DNA from: Actinomycetota bacterium
GTDB taxonomy: Bacteria; Actinomycetota; Actinomycetes; Mycobacteriales; Micromonosporaceae
Direction of reading: 5' to 3'
Assembly (NCBI GenBank): GCA_005885555.1
Contig: VAWN01000096.1
Span: forward strand, 1-32,997
DNA: 32,997 nt
Shown here: piece by piece, positions 1-7,309 of the stretch
How positions within the stretch are numbered: the stretch's first letter is position 1
Layout of the letters: each line of letters opens with the position of its first letter
Made by a program: the position numbers and the translations under genes
The notes under the pieces: generated by a model
Seen by the model: only the letters and a program-made list of their open reading frames with translations
Told to the model about the DNA's origin: nothing
The model's database searches: none

Positions 1-25
1 AAAGTCGAGTGTCCCCCTCGACTTT
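1..25. repeat. Short perfect hairpin at the window edge
   Basis: A perfect 9-bp inverted repeat (AAAGTCGAG at 1-9, CTCGACTTT at 17-25) encloses a 7-nt loop. It could end a gene lying left of the window. No T-run follows within the visible sequence, so a terminator role is a guess. Confidence 0.4.
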
Positions 26-443
26 CGGATTCTCTGCGGCTGGCGGGTGGGTCCCGTTCCCGGCGGCGGCGGGGGGCGAGCTGACCACCCGGTTTGGTCG
101 ATTTGCGCTGCGGTGGCGGGTGTAGCGGGACTTCCGTGGCGAGATCTTGGACGCTTGCACCCCCTGCAGGGGGTATAGGTGTCCAAGATCTCGGAGACGA
201 GGCGCAACCAGTACCCGGCCAGACCATACAAATCACCTGAACCGGTCGGCTGCCTCGTCGTCGCGCTCTCCACGACGCGCTCCCGACGCCCGATGCCGGC
301 CAGCGGCCGGCGGGTATTTCGCGGCATCGCCCTGACCAGCCAATCCGCAAGATCTACACATCTCCCCCGGAGACCTGGGAAGCTGCCGATCCAAAACTCC
401 GAAACTCAAGTGTCCCCGGCAGGGGGTACTCGCGTCCAAGATC
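26..443. other. Non-coding spacer with hairpin repeats
   Basis: No convincing gene lies here. The open frames that cross it are rich in Arg, Ser and Pro, lack domains and overlap each other on both strands. The stretch holds one complete inverted repeat (140-193) and one degraded relative near 405-446. It lies downstream of the minus-strand gene at 444-1085. Confidence 0.5.
140..193. repeat. Nested inverted repeat with GATCTTGGA core
   Basis: The outer arms CGAGATCTTGGAC (140-152) and GTCCAAGATCTCG (181-193) are perfect 13-bp complements. Inside them is a perfect 14-bp palindrome, CCCCCTGCAGGGGG (160-173). The transcript would fold into one long interrupted hairpin. The GATCTTGGA...TCCAAGATC core is shared with the hairpin at 21158-21239, so this looks like a dispersed palindromic element. 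It may also work as a factor-independent terminator. Confidence 0.6.
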
Positions 444-446
444 TCA
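405..446. repeat. Degraded copy of the 140-193 repeat
   Basis: Positions 421-445 match the right half of the 140-193 element: AGGGGGTA, a variable stretch, then GTCCAAGATCTC. The left arm has decayed (TCAAGTGTCCCCGG in place of the complementary arm). The right end overlaps the stop codon of the minus-strand gene at 444-446, so the element sits exactly at that gene's 3' end. Confidence 0.45.
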
Positions 447-1085
447 GCTCGGTGGGATCTCGACGGCGATCTCACCGCCCAGCCGGGCGTCCCCGACCAG
501 GCGAAGGTCGTCGCCGCTCCAGAACCGGCCCGCGTCGTACCAGTGCGGCCGCCGGCGCCCGCCGGGCAGTAGGCCCATCTCCTCGTAGGTGATCGCGACG
601 ACCTCGGCGCAGTAGGCCGTCTCCAGTTCCGCGGCCGGCGCGTCGCGCCTGAGCCTGGGCAGCCGGCCGTGCAGCCAGCGCCCCGCGAGCCGGGCGGTCG
701 ACGGGAACGGCGTACCGTCCAGCCGCGCGATGGTACGCAGAACCGCGTCCTCCATCGCCGGCGTCACCGGCTCCCACAGCTGGCGCAGCCAGGCCCGCTG
801 CCCGTACCGCCGGCCCCACACCACAACCGCCTTGCGCAGGTCGTGCAACTGGACGCCGCGCTGATGGGTACCGGCCCAGAGGTCGGGTAGCGACCGGCCG
901 AGTTCGGCGTGCCACATCAGCGGCGGCAGGTCCCCGAGCACGACCGACATGCCGACGTGGTTCACCGGGCTGTTGGTGGTCAGCTGGATCGCCCGGTCGG
1001 CCGGGGTATGGCCGCGGAACAGCCAGATGTCGCCGGTGCGGGTCAGCTCTACGGCCTCGTCCAGGGTGATCCGGGTACCGGGCAC
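444..1085 (-). CDS. Hypothetical protein, possible permuted NlpC/P60 (papain-like) fold
   Basis: A 213-residue soluble protein with a GTG start at 1085 and no signal peptide or membrane segment. Near the N-terminus a 'GDIWLFRG' stretch precedes NHVGMSVV (His43) and WHAEL (His59, Glu61). A late YCAEVVAITYEEMGLL segment carries Cys159. An early His with a late Cys in a helix is the order expected of circularly permuted papain-like enzymes (the YiiX/LRAT-type branch of NlpC/P60), which cut amide, ester or thioester bonds. This family call is inference from motif order only; substrate and role are unknown. The gene diverges from the 51-residue membrane peptide gene and appears leaderless, with TAGGCT six bases before the GTG. 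Its stop lies inside a repeat element. Confidence 0.6.
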   Translation of the reverse strand: MPGTRITLDEAVELTRTGDIWLFRGHTPADRAIQLTTNSPVNHVGMSVVLGDLPPLMWHAELGRSLPDLWAGTHQRGVQLHDLRKAVVVWGRRYGQRAWLRQLWEPVTPAMEDAVLRTIARLDGTPFPSTARLAGRWLHGRLPRLRRDAPAAELETAYCAEVVAITYEEMGLLPGGRRRPHWYDAGRFWSGDDLRLVGDARLGGEIAVEIPPS

Positions 1086-1102
1086 TGACGTAGCCTATGC
1101 GG
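1086..1102. promoter_or_regulatory. Symmetric bidirectional promoter with overlapping -10 boxes
   Basis: The heptamer TAGCCTA (1091-1097) reads as TAGCCT on the + strand (1091-1096) and as TAGGCT on the - strand (1097-1092). Both fit the actinobacterial -10 form TANNNT. Each box is exactly 6 nt from a GTG start (1103 on +, 1085 on -), so the arrangement is symmetric about position 1094. Transcription should begin at or next to each GTG, giving two leaderless mRNAs. No clear -35 box was seen on either side. Confidence 0.55.
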
Positions 1103-1258
1103 GTGAAGTGGTGGAAGGTAGCTGGACTGGCCGCGTTCGTCGGCGTGGCGGCCACCGGCGTGGTGATCGCGCGGGCGGAACGGCGCCGGCGCGCGTACAC
1201 GCCTGAGGAGATCCGCGAACGCCTGCATGCCCGGCATGCGGAGGCTGCCGACAAGTAG
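1103..1258 (+). CDS. Small single-pass membrane protein (51 residues)
   Basis: The product has a short basic start (KWWK), one hydrophobic helix (AGLAAFVGVAATGVVIA), a strongly basic ERRRRAYTPEE stretch and a charged C-terminal tail rich in Arg, His and Glu. This predicts an inner-membrane anchor with a cytoplasmic tail. The GTG at 1103 was chosen because TAGCCT ends 6 nt upstream. An in-frame ATG at 1097 would add two residues but overlaps the proposed -10 box. It lies upstream of yraN on the same strand, but a 280-nt repeat-bearing gap makes an operon uncertain. The function is unknown. High-GC codon use and a clean stop support a real gene. Confidence 0.6.
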   Translation: MKWWKVAGLAAFVGVAATGVVIARAERRRRAYTPEEIRERLHARHAEAADK

Positions 1259-1268
1259 CGCTCCCGGC

Positions 1269-1400
1269 GGCCCCGCGGCCAGCGCCCCGCGGTCAGCAGC
1301 CAGCGCCCAGCAGCCAGCGCCCCGCGGCCAGCGGCCCGCGCGCCGAACCCAGCGCCCTGCGGCCAGGGCCCAGCGCCCCGAACCCAGCGTCCAGCCCGGC
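1269..1400 (+). repeat. Degenerate CAGCGCCC repeat tract
   Basis: The octamer CAGCGCCC occurs five times, starting at 1280, 1301, 1315, 1350 and 1371, set in GCGGCCAGC-type spacer. The tract fills most of the gap between the 51-residue gene and yraN. It looks like slippage-grown low-complexity DNA. Frames crossing it give Ala/Pro/Arg-rich shadows, and I see no gene. Confidence 0.55.
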
Positions 1401-1462
1401 CACCTCCGCCGGGTCCGTTCTCTGGTCAGCTACGCCGGCTCCCGCGCGGCCCCACATGGTTA

Positions 1463-1490
1463 TCCACAAGCACCCTCGCCATCCACAGTT
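1463..1490 (+). repeat. 28-bp element with paired TCCACA cores, copy A
   Basis: Copy A has TCCACA at 1463-1468 and again at 1482-1487, joined by an ACCCTCGCC linker. Copy B, on the minus strand at 7274-7301, matches at 26 of 28 positions. Copy A ends 49 nt before the proposed yraN start at 1540. With the two preceding bases the first core reads TTATCCACA (1460-1468), the E. coli DnaA-box consensus. Both copies lie upstream of, and point toward, a gene, which suggests a regulatory role; this is inference. Confidence 0.6.
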
Positions 1491-1539
1491 TCGGGTTTCC
1501 GGCTTTCCCACCGGGTCGTTGCGCGGCATGGTGTCCGCC

Positions 1540-1899
1540 ATGACGCGGGCGAAGGACGCGGTAGGCGCTTACGGCGAGCGGGTCGCCGTGCGATACCTCA
1601 TCGATCAGGGCATGGTGCTGCTCGACCGCAACTGGCGGTGCCGGGCTGGCGAGCTCGATGCGGTACTGCGCGACGGCGACACCGTCGTCTTCGCCGAGGT
1701 CAAGACGAGACGCAGCGGGCGGTTCGGGCCACCGGCCGAGGCTGTGGTGCCGGCCAAGGTACGCCGGCTGCGCCGGCTCGCCGCGCTGTGGCTGGCGCAG
1801 TCGCGGGTCCGGCCACGCGAGGTGCGCTTCGACGTGGTCAGCGTGCTGCCGCGGTCGAGCGGTCCGGCCACCGTGGAACACCTGCGCGGTGCGTTCTAG
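1540..1899 (+). CDS. yraN: YraN/UPF0102 family putative endonuclease
   Basis: A 119-residue protein with the compact nuclease-like core of UPF0102. It begins AVGAYGERVAVRYL, followed by GELDAVLRDGDTVVFAEVKTR (Glu-Leu-Asp, then Glu-Val-Lys), the PD-(D/E)XK-type signature. The C-terminus is basic. The ATG at 1540 gives the usual family N-terminus (MTRAKDAVGAYGE). An in-frame ATG at 1528 adds four residues, and one at 1456 would place the 28-bp repeat inside the protein. The stop TAG is followed directly by the comM ATG, so the two are probably co-translated. The family is widespread and its cellular role is not settled; linkage to comM and dprA suggests DNA processing. Confidence 0.88.
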   Translation: MTRAKDAVGAYGERVAVRYLIDQGMVLLDRNWRCRAGELDAVLRDGDTVVFAEVKTRRSGRFGPPAEAVVPAKVRRLRRLAALWLAQSRVRPREVRFDVVSVLPRSSGPATVEHLRGAF

Positions 1900-3420
1900 A
1901 TGTCGTACGCGAAGGCACTGGCGGTGGGCCTGGTCGGGCTGGCCGGTCATGTCGTGGAGGTCGAGGCGGATCTGGCCGCCGGGCTGCCGGGACTCACGCT
2001 GACCGGGCTGCCCGACGCCGCGCTGTCGGAGGCGCGCGACCGGGTACGCGCGGCGCTCGTCAACTCCGGCGAGGAGTGGCCCAACCGCCGCATCACCGTG
2101 AACCTCCTGCCGGCGGCGCTGCCCAAGCACGGTTCCGTCTTCGACGTCGCGATCGCGATCTGCGTGCTGGCCGGGTCCGGCATGCTGCCGCTGGCGCCGC
2201 TCGGCGGGGTGGTACTGCTCGGCGAGTTGGGGCTGGACGGCACGGTACGCCCGGTCCGTGGCGTGCTCCCGTGCGTGCTGGCCGCCGCCCGGGCCGGGAT
2301 CACCCGCGCCGTGGTACCGGTCGCCAACGCCCGCGAAGCCGCCCTGGTACCCGGTGTCCACGTCCGCGCCACCGACTCGCTGCGCCGACTGATCGACTTC
2401 GTACGCGGCAGCGGACCGTTGCTCGATGTCCCCGCGACACCGGTACCCGACCCGAATGACAAGCCCGACCTCGCCGACGTGGTCGGTCAGGACCTGGGCC
2501 GGCGCGGGCTGGAGATCGCGGCGGCCGGCGGCCACCATCTGTCGCTCGTCGGCCCGCCCGGAGCCGGGAAGACAATGCTGGCCCGGCGCCTGCCGTCGAT
2601 CCTTCCGCCGCTGTCGGACGCAGCCGCCCTCGAAGTCACCGCGGTGCATTCGATCGCGGGGGCACTGCCGGTGGGCACCCCGATGATCCGGCACCCGCCG
2701 TTCCAGGCACCGCATCACACGTCGAGTGTCCAGTCGCTCGTGGGCGGCGGCGCCGGCCTGGCCCGCCCGGGCGCCATCTCCCTGGCGCACCTGGGCGTGC
2801 TGTTCCTCGACGAGGCGCCGGAGTTCGGCACCCGGGCACTGGAAACGCTGCGCCAACCGCTGGAGTGCGGCGAGGTGGTGCTGTCCCGGTCGCGCGGCAG
2901 CACGCGGTACCCGGCGCGGATCCAGCTCGTGCTCGCCGCCAACCCGTGCCCCTGTGCGAAGCCCGCCGGCGACGCCGCCTGCGAGTGCAGCCCGCTGGCC
3001 CGCCGCCGGTACCTCGGCCGGCTGTCCGGCCCGCTGCTGGACCGGATGGACCTGCAGGTCGAGCTGACCGCGGTGACGGCTGCGCACCTGATGCAGGACG
3101 CGAGGGGTGGCGAGCCGTCAGCGGTGGTGGCGGAACGGGTGGCCAAGGCACGCATGGCCGCCGCCGCGCGTTGGGCGGCGCACGGATGGGCCACCAACGC
3201 GGAGGTACCCGGACCCGTGCTGCGCAGCCGACCGTGGCGCCTGCCGCGACCGTCCACTGTGGAGCTCGGCCGGTGGGTCGACCGCGGTGCGCTGTCGGCG
3301 CGCGGCTTCGACCGGGTACTGCGAATTTCGTGGACGGTGGCCGACCTTGACGGCCGGCCGGGCCCGGACCGCGGGGATGTGGCGGAGGCATTGGGAATGC
3401 GGATGGGACGGACGGGATGA
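1900..3420 (+). CDS. comM: ComM/YifB-family AAA+ ATPase (Mg-chelatase-like)
   Basis: A 506-residue AAA+ protein. The N-terminal fold (VEADLAAGLPGLTLTGLPDAALSEARDRVRAAL) is typical of YifB. The Walker A motif GPPGAGKT lies near residues 218-225 and the Walker B motif VLFLDEAPEF near 300-310. A Cys-rich NPCPCAKPAGDAACEC loop follows near 350-362, then the C-terminal lid (GFDRVLRISWTVADLDG). In naturally competent bacteria ComM is a hexameric helicase that drives branch migration during transformation; this is family knowledge and competence of this organism is not shown. It starts at the base after the yraN stop and overlaps dprA by ATGA, so the three genes look translationally coupled. Confidence 0.93.
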   Translation: MSYAKALAVGLVGLAGHVVEVEADLAAGLPGLTLTGLPDAALSEARDRVRAALVNSGEEWPNRRITVNLLPAALPKHGSVFDVAIAICVLAGSGMLPLAPLGGVVLLGELGLDGTVRPVRGVLPCVLAAARAGITRAVVPVANAREAALVPGVHVRATDSLRRLIDFVRGSGPLLDVPATPVPDPNDKPDLADVVGQDLGRRGLEIAAAGGHHLSLVGPPGAGKTMLARRLPSILPPLSDAAALEVTAVHSIAGALPVGTPMIRHPPFQAPHHTSSVQSLVGGGAGLARPGAISLAHLGVLFLDEAPEFGTRALETLRQPLECGEVVLSRSRGSTRYPARIQLVLAANPCPCAKPAGDAACECSPLARRRYLGRLSGPLLDRMDLQVELTAVTAAHLMQDARGGEPSAVVAERVAKARMAAAARWAAHGWATNAEVPGPVLRSRPWRLPRPSTVELGRWVDRGALSARGFDRVLRISWTVADLDGRPGPDRGDVAEALGMRMGRTG

Positions 3421-4586
3421 GCATGGACAGTCGCACCGCTCGGGTCGCGTTGGCCTGCCTGGTCGAACCGGGCAGCGTCGAGGTGCACCGGCTGGTGGTC
3501 GAACACGGACCGGCCGGCGCGCTCGACGCGCTGGTTGCCGGGAAGGCGGCGGAGCAGGTGGCCGGGGCCGCGCAGGCCCGGCTGACCGGTCGCGATGCGC
3601 GGCGGATCGCCGAGGAGGCGCTGGCCCGCACCGAGCGGTTGGGCGCCCGGGTGGTCGTACCGGAGGACGACGAGTGGCCCGTCCAACTCGCCGATCTGCG
3701 CCGGATCACCCGTCCGGGCGGGATGCGGGTGGACCGCGACACGTACCCGCCGGTGTGCCTGTGGGTACGCGGACGGCCGCCGCTCGCGCCGACGCTGGAC
3801 CGGTCGGTGTCCATCGTCGGTGCGCGGGCATCGACCAGCTACGGCAACCATGTCGCTCAGGAACTCGGCTACGGCCTGGGTACCCGGGGCTGGGCGGTCG
3901 TGTCCGGCGGCGCCTACGGCATCGACGCCGCCGCGCACCGGGGCGTGATCGCGGCGCAGGGCGTCACCGCCGCGGTACTCGCCTGCGGAGTCGACCGTGC
4001 CTACCCGGCCATGCACGCCAGCCTCTTCGAACGCATCATCGAGGACGGACTGCTCCTCAGCGAATGGCCGCCCGGCGCCGCGCCGCACCGGCACCGGTTC
4101 CTCATCCGCAACCGGGTGATCGCGGCGCTCAGCCGCGGCACCGTCGTGGTCGAGGCGAACGCGCGCAGCGGGGCACGGCAGACGTTGGGCCGGGCCGCGC
4201 TGCTGGGGCGGGCGGCCATGGCGGTACCCGGACCGGTGACCTCGGCCATGTCGGTCGGCTGCCACCAACTGCTGCGCCACGGCGCCGCCCGGCCGGTGAT
4301 GTCCTACGCCGAGGTACTGGAGGAGGTCGGCCGGATCGGCGACGATCTGGCACCGGTACCGCAGGGCGAAGAGGACCAGTTCGACCGGCTGGGGCCGGAG
4401 CTGTCCCGGATCCTCGACGGGGTACCGCTCCGTGGCGCGGCCGACGCCGGACAGATCGCCGCCGCGGCCGGGGTACCGCTGCGTGACGTGCTCCGGGCCC
4501 TGCCCGCCCTGGAGATGGCGGGTCATGTGGTGGCGCGCGACGGCGGGTACGCGGCGCGCGCACGGGATCGCCAGCGGAGCCGGTAG
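3417..4586 (+). CDS. dprA: DNA-processing protein DprA
   Basis: A 389-residue DprA/Smf protein. An N-terminal helical region is followed by the Rossmann core starting [19 protein letters not shown] (about residues 131-149), then [32 protein letters not shown], and [21 protein letters not shown]. The C-terminal winged-helix-like part ([21 protein letters not shown]) ends near the stop. DprA binds incoming single-stranded DNA and loads RecA. The start ATG overlaps the comM stop (ATGA). The TAG stop at 4584-4586 is also the start of TAGCGT, a possible -10 box 8 nt before xerC. Confidence 0.94.
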   Translation: MSMDSRTARVALACLVEPGSVEVHRLVVEHGPAGALDALVAGKAAEQVAGAAQARLTGRDARRIAEEALARTERLGARVVVPEDDEWPVQLADLRRITRPGGMRVDRDTYPPVCLWVRGRPPLAPTLDRSVSIVGARASTSYGNHVAQELGYGLGTRGWAVVSGGAYGIDAAAHRGVIAAQGVTAAVLACGVDRAYPAMHASLFERIIEDGLLLSEWPPGAAPHRHRFLIRNRVIAALSRGTVVVEANARSGARQTLGRAALLGRAAMAVPGPVTSAMSVGCHQLLRHGAARPVMSYAEVLEEVGRIGDDLAPVPQGEEDQFDRLGPELSRILDGVPLRGAADAGQIAAAAGVPLRDVLRALPALEMAGHVVARDGGYAARARDRQRSR

Positions 4587-4597
4587 CGTTCAGGTTC

Positions 4598-5533
4598 ATG
4601 GGTCGGCGCACGAGCACCGAGGCGGCACACGCGGCGCTGCCCGACCCGATGCGTTCGGCGGTCGACGCGTTCGCCCGACACCTGGCCAGCGAGCGGGGTC
4701 GGTCGACACACACGGTGCGCGCATACGTGGCCGACGTCGTCTCGCTGCTCGACCACGCGGGCCGGATGGGGTGCGCCGGTCCCGACGACCTCGACCTCGG
4801 CGTGCTGCGCAGTTGGCTCGCCCGGCTGCGGACGACGGGAGCGGCGCGCAGCTCGCTGGCCCGGCGCGCGGCAGCCGCCCGTACCTTCACCGCCTGGGCG
4901 CATCGCGACGGGCTGCTCGCCCGCGACGCCGGCACACAGCTCGCCAGCCCGAAGGCGCGCCGCGAACTGCCCGGGGTGCTGCGGGACGACCAGGCTGCCA
5001 CCCTGGTCACCACGCCGGCCGGAGACGATCCGCTGCCGCTGCGCGACCGGCTGGTCCTGGAACTGTTGTACGCCACCGGAATCCGGGTCAGCGAGCTGTG
5101 CGGCCTGGACCTCGACGACGTCGACCGGTCGCGACATCTGGTACGGGTACTCGGCAAGGGGGCCAAGGAACGCAGCGTCCCGTACGGGCAGCCGGCCGAG
5201 GAGTCGCTGGATGCCTGGCTACGCCGGGGCCGGCCGGTACTCGCGACTGCGCGCAGCGGCCCGGCACTGCTGCTCGGTGCCCGGGGCGGCCGGCTGCAGC
5301 CGACCACCGCGCGCGGAGTTGTCTCCCGGTACGCGCAGGCGGCCGGGCTGCCGCACGTCTCGCCGCACGGGCTGCGCCATTCGGCCGCGACCCATCTGCT
5401 GGAAGGTGGCGCGGATCTGCGCTCGGTACAGGAGTTGCTCGGGCACGCGGCGCTGTCGAGTACCCAGATCTACACGCACGTCTCGATCGACCGGCTGCGG
5501 AACGCGTACCGGCAGGCACATCCCCGTGCATAA
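4598..5533 (+). CDS. xerC: Tyrosine recombinase XerC-like
   Basis: A 311-residue site-specific recombinase. The N-terminal SAM-like DNA-binding domain ([28 protein letters not shown]) leads into the catalytic domain. The expected residues are all present: Arg163 (ATGIRVSEL), a Lys in [10 protein letters not shown], His257 and Arg260 ([14 protein letters not shown]), His283 ([11 protein letters not shown]) and the nucleophile Tyr292 (IYTHVS). It probably resolves chromosome dimers at dif, although actinobacterial Xer numbering varies and only one xer gene is visible. It lies 11 nt after dprA and may also be made from a leaderless mRNA, because TAGCGT (4584-4589) sits 8 nt before the ATG. Confidence 0.9.
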   Translation: MGRRTSTEAAHAALPDPMRSAVDAFARHLASERGRSTHTVRAYVADVVSLLDHAGRMGCAGPDDLDLGVLRSWLARLRTTGAARSSLARRAAAARTFTAWAHRDGLLARDAGTQLASPKARRELPGVLRDDQAATLVTTPAGDDPLPLRDRLVLELLYATGIRVSELCGLDLDDVDRSRHLVRVLGKGAKERSVPYGQPAEESLDAWLRRGRPVLATARSGPALLLGARGGRLQPTTARGVVSRYAQAAGLPHVSPHGLRHSAATHLLEGGADLRSVQELLGHAALSSTQIYTHVSIDRLRNAYRQAHPRA

Positions 5534-5536
5534 GAT
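5531..5536 (+). promoter_or_regulatory. -10 box of a leaderless aminotransferase mRNA
   Basis: TAAGAT overlaps the xerC stop codon (TAA) and ends 6 nt before the GTG start at 5543. That places the expected transcription start on the GTG. No -35 box was recognised. Confidence 0.45.
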
Positions 5537-5542
5537 CACGGT

Positions 5543-6685
5543 GTGAGCGTCGCGCCCGAACCCTTGCCCGGCGCCCGGTTGCTGTTCTCGCTCGATCCGG
5601 GACAGGCCTACCTCAACCACGGTACGGTCGGCGTGACACCGGTTCCGGTGCAGCGGGCGCACCAGCGGCTGCGCGACGAGGTCGAAGCCAATCCGCAGCG
5701 GTTCTTCACGCGGGGACTACACGACCGGGTGGCCCACGCGCGCCGGCATCTCGCCGCGTTCGTCGGCGCCGATCCGGACGGCAGCGCGTTGGTACCCAAC
5801 ACCACGTTCGGCATCGCGACCGTGCTGCGCACACTCGGCCTGGGTACCGGCGACGAGGTGGTGACGACCGACCACGGGTACGGCTCGGTGGACTACGCGG
5901 TCGACGCCACCGGAGCGCATCGCCGGGTGGTGCCGCTGGGTCTGACAGCCGGCGACGACGAGATCGTGGCGGGCATCCGGGCGGCGGTGGAACCGTCGCG
6001 CACCAGGCTCGTGATCGTCGACCTGATCACCTCCTCGACCGCCCGCCTGCTGCCCGCCGCCCGGATCGCCCAGGCGCTGCGGGAAACCGGGGTGCCGCTG
6101 CTCGTCGACGGCGCACACGCGCCCGGCTCGCTGGCGCTCGACGTCGACGCCCTCGGCGCCGACTTCTTCGTCGGCAACCTGCACAAGTGGGCCTTCGCCC
6201 CGCGCAGCACCGGCCTGCTCGTCGTCGCTCCCGGGTGGCGTACCCGCATCCGACCGGTCGTGGTGAGTTGGGGACAGCCGGACGGATTCCCGGGCAGTGT
6301 CGAGGAAGCCGGCACGTTGGACTACACCGCATGGCTAGCCGCGCCTACCGGGCTGTTCACGTTGCGCAGCCTCGGAGTGGAGCGGGTACGGGTGCACAAC
6401 GCGGCGCTCGTCCGGTACGGCCAGCAGGTCGTCGGCGACGCGCTCGGGATCAGCGAGTTGCCCGACCCGGGTGGTCCGCTGCCGATGCGGCTGGCACCCC
6501 TGCCGGGCTTTGGGGACGTGGCGGCGGCCGTGCACCTGCGTGAGCGGATCGCCGACGAGCTGCGCTGCGTGGTCGCGGTGAGCTCCTGGAACGGCCGGCT
6601 CCTGCTGCGCCTGGCCGCGCAGGTCTATAACCGGCCGGAAGAGTACGACCGGCTCGCCGAGGGGTTACCGCACCTGCTCCGCTGA
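5543..6685 (+). CDS. PLP-dependent class V aminotransferase (isopenicillin-N epimerase-like)
   Basis: A 380-residue fold-type I PLP enzyme. AYLNHGTVGVTP opens the protein, VPNTTFGIATVLR forms the cofactor-phosphate region, and LLVDGAHAPGSLALDVDALGADFF supplies the Asp that contacts the PLP ring nitrogen. GNLHKWAFAPRSTG carries the Schiff-base Lys, about residue 215. The pattern matches the CefD/isopenicillin-N epimerase-like branch of class V rather than SufS, whose catalytic Cys loop I do not see. The substrate is unknown. GTG at 5543 was chosen for the -10 box and the 9-nt distance from xerC. Its 3' 236 nt overlap the M23 gene on the other strand. It interrupts the usual xerC-to-M23 neighbourhood and may be an insertion. 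Confidence 0.85.
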   Translation: MSVAPEPLPGARLLFSLDPGQAYLNHGTVGVTPVPVQRAHQRLRDEVEANPQRFFTRGLHDRVAHARRHLAAFVGADPDGSALVPNTTFGIATVLRTLGLGTGDEVVTTDHGYGSVDYAVDATGAHRRVVPLGLTAGDDEIVAGIRAAVEPSRTRLVIVDLITSSTARLLPAARIAQALRETGVPLLVDGAHAPGSLALDVDALGADFFVGNLHKWAFAPRSTGLLVVAPGWRTRIRPVVVSWGQPDGFPGSVEEAGTLDYTAWLAAPTGLFTLRSLGVERVRVHNAALVRYGQQVVGDALGISELPDPGGPLPMRLAPLPGFGDVAAAVHLRERIADELRCVVAVSSWNGRLLLRLAAQVYNRPEEYDRLAEGLPHLLR

Positions 6686-7223
6686 GCGGCAGCAACCGGA
6701 CGAGGCCGAAACCCAGCAGCAGCAACGGGTCCAGGTACTCCGTGCCGCGACGCAGGCCCCAGTGCAGGCACGCGGCAACCGGGCAGCCCGGATGCCCCGC
6801 GGCCAGCGTGCCGATCGGTTGCCCGGCGGCCACCGACTGTCCTTTGTGGACAATGGGCGTGACGGGCTCGTAGGTCGTCCGCAGCCCATCGGCGTGGTCG
6901 ATGCTGACGACACCGGTACCGGCGACGGAGCCCGCAAATGCGACGATGCCGGGGCCTGCCGCGAACACCGTCTCGCCGGGGATAGCGGCCAGGTCGACGC
7001 CGCGGTGCCCGGGCAGCCACGGCTGTGGCGGCGGCTGGAACGGTCGTGTCACCCGTGGCTGCCCTGCCAGCGGCCACCGGAATGCACCGGCCGGCGCGGG
7101 CGCCCGCGCCGGGAGGGACAGCCGGTACGGCTGAACAGCAGACGCCGCCTCGGCAACGCCCAGCGTGGCCGCAAGAACCACGGTGATGACGAAAAACGGA
7201 ACCGCCAGGCGTCGTCCGACCAT
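6450..7223 (-). CDS. Secreted M23-family peptidase with antisense-encoded tail
   Basis: A 257-residue protein with an N-terminal signal or anchor (GRRLAVPFFVITVVLAATLGVAEAASA) and an M23/LytM-like domain: FRWPLAGQPRVTRPFQPPPQPWLPGHRGVDLAAIPGETVFA, then GTGVVSIDHADGLRTTYEPV and CLHWGLRRGTEYLDPLLLL. The HxxxD motif is HRGVD. The usual HxH appears as Cys-Leu-His, so one zinc ligand may be missing. The conserved part ends near residue 186 (LLPLSGAGAV). The last ~71 Arg/Ala/Pro-rich residues come from the antisense strand of the aminotransferase gene and are probably not functional. The role is likely cell-wall remodelling or regulation. The ATG at 7223 lies 50 nt after copy B of the 28-bp element. 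Confidence 0.72.
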   Translation of the reverse strand: MVGRRLAVPFFVITVVLAATLGVAEAASAVQPYRLSLPARAPAPAGAFRWPLAGQPRVTRPFQPPPQPWLPGHRGVDLAAIPGETVFAAGPGIVAFAGSVAGTGVVSIDHADGLRTTYEPVTPIVHKGQSVAAGQPIGTLAAGHPGCPVAACLHWGLRRGTEYLDPLLLLGFGLVRLLPLSGAGAVTPRRAGRTLPAGYRPARPGAAGAGRSRSSPRPRSAARRRSAHAGARPPPRPQSPAGVPAASAADHPGRATR

Positions 7224-7273
7224 GTGAGGCAGCGTGGCCGCACCACGCCGTGCCAGCAAGCCCACTGCCACCG

Positions 7274-7301
7274 AACTGTGGATGGCGAGGGTACCTGTGG
7301 A
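7274..7301 (-). repeat. 28-bp element with paired TCCACA cores, copy B
   Basis: Read on the minus strand this matches copy A (1463-1490) at 26 of 28 positions; the two differences lie at positions 7 and 9 of the element. Both TCCACA cores and the ACCCTCGCC linker are kept. It sits between the broken kinase gene (ending 7310) and the M23 gene (starting 7223), and points toward the M23 gene. Confidence 0.6.
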
Positions 7302-7309
7302 CGACCGGC

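Noticed and set aside
179-592. Open frames on both strands in the first 600 nt.
   Set aside because: They are Arg/Pro/Ser-rich, overlap hairpin repeats and the 444-1085 gene, and have no start signals or domains.
1269-1400. CAGCGCCC tract as a CRISPR-like array.
   Set aside because: Units are 8 nt with irregular spacing and no unique spacers; no cas genes are nearby.
1460-1488. DnaA-like boxes as a replication origin.
   Set aside because: Only two boxes, no clustered array, no dnaA/dnaN/gyrB neighbours and no AT-rich unwinding region.
4598-5533. xerC as an integrase marking a mobile island.
   Set aside because: It sits in the usual dprA-linked place with no attachment repeats or phage genes, so a housekeeping Xer recombinase is more likely.
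6625-7309. A long kinase fusion protein reading on from the APH-like gene across the M23 gene.
   Set aside because: After the frameshift the sequence no longer resembles the family, while the true C-terminus is intact in another frame.
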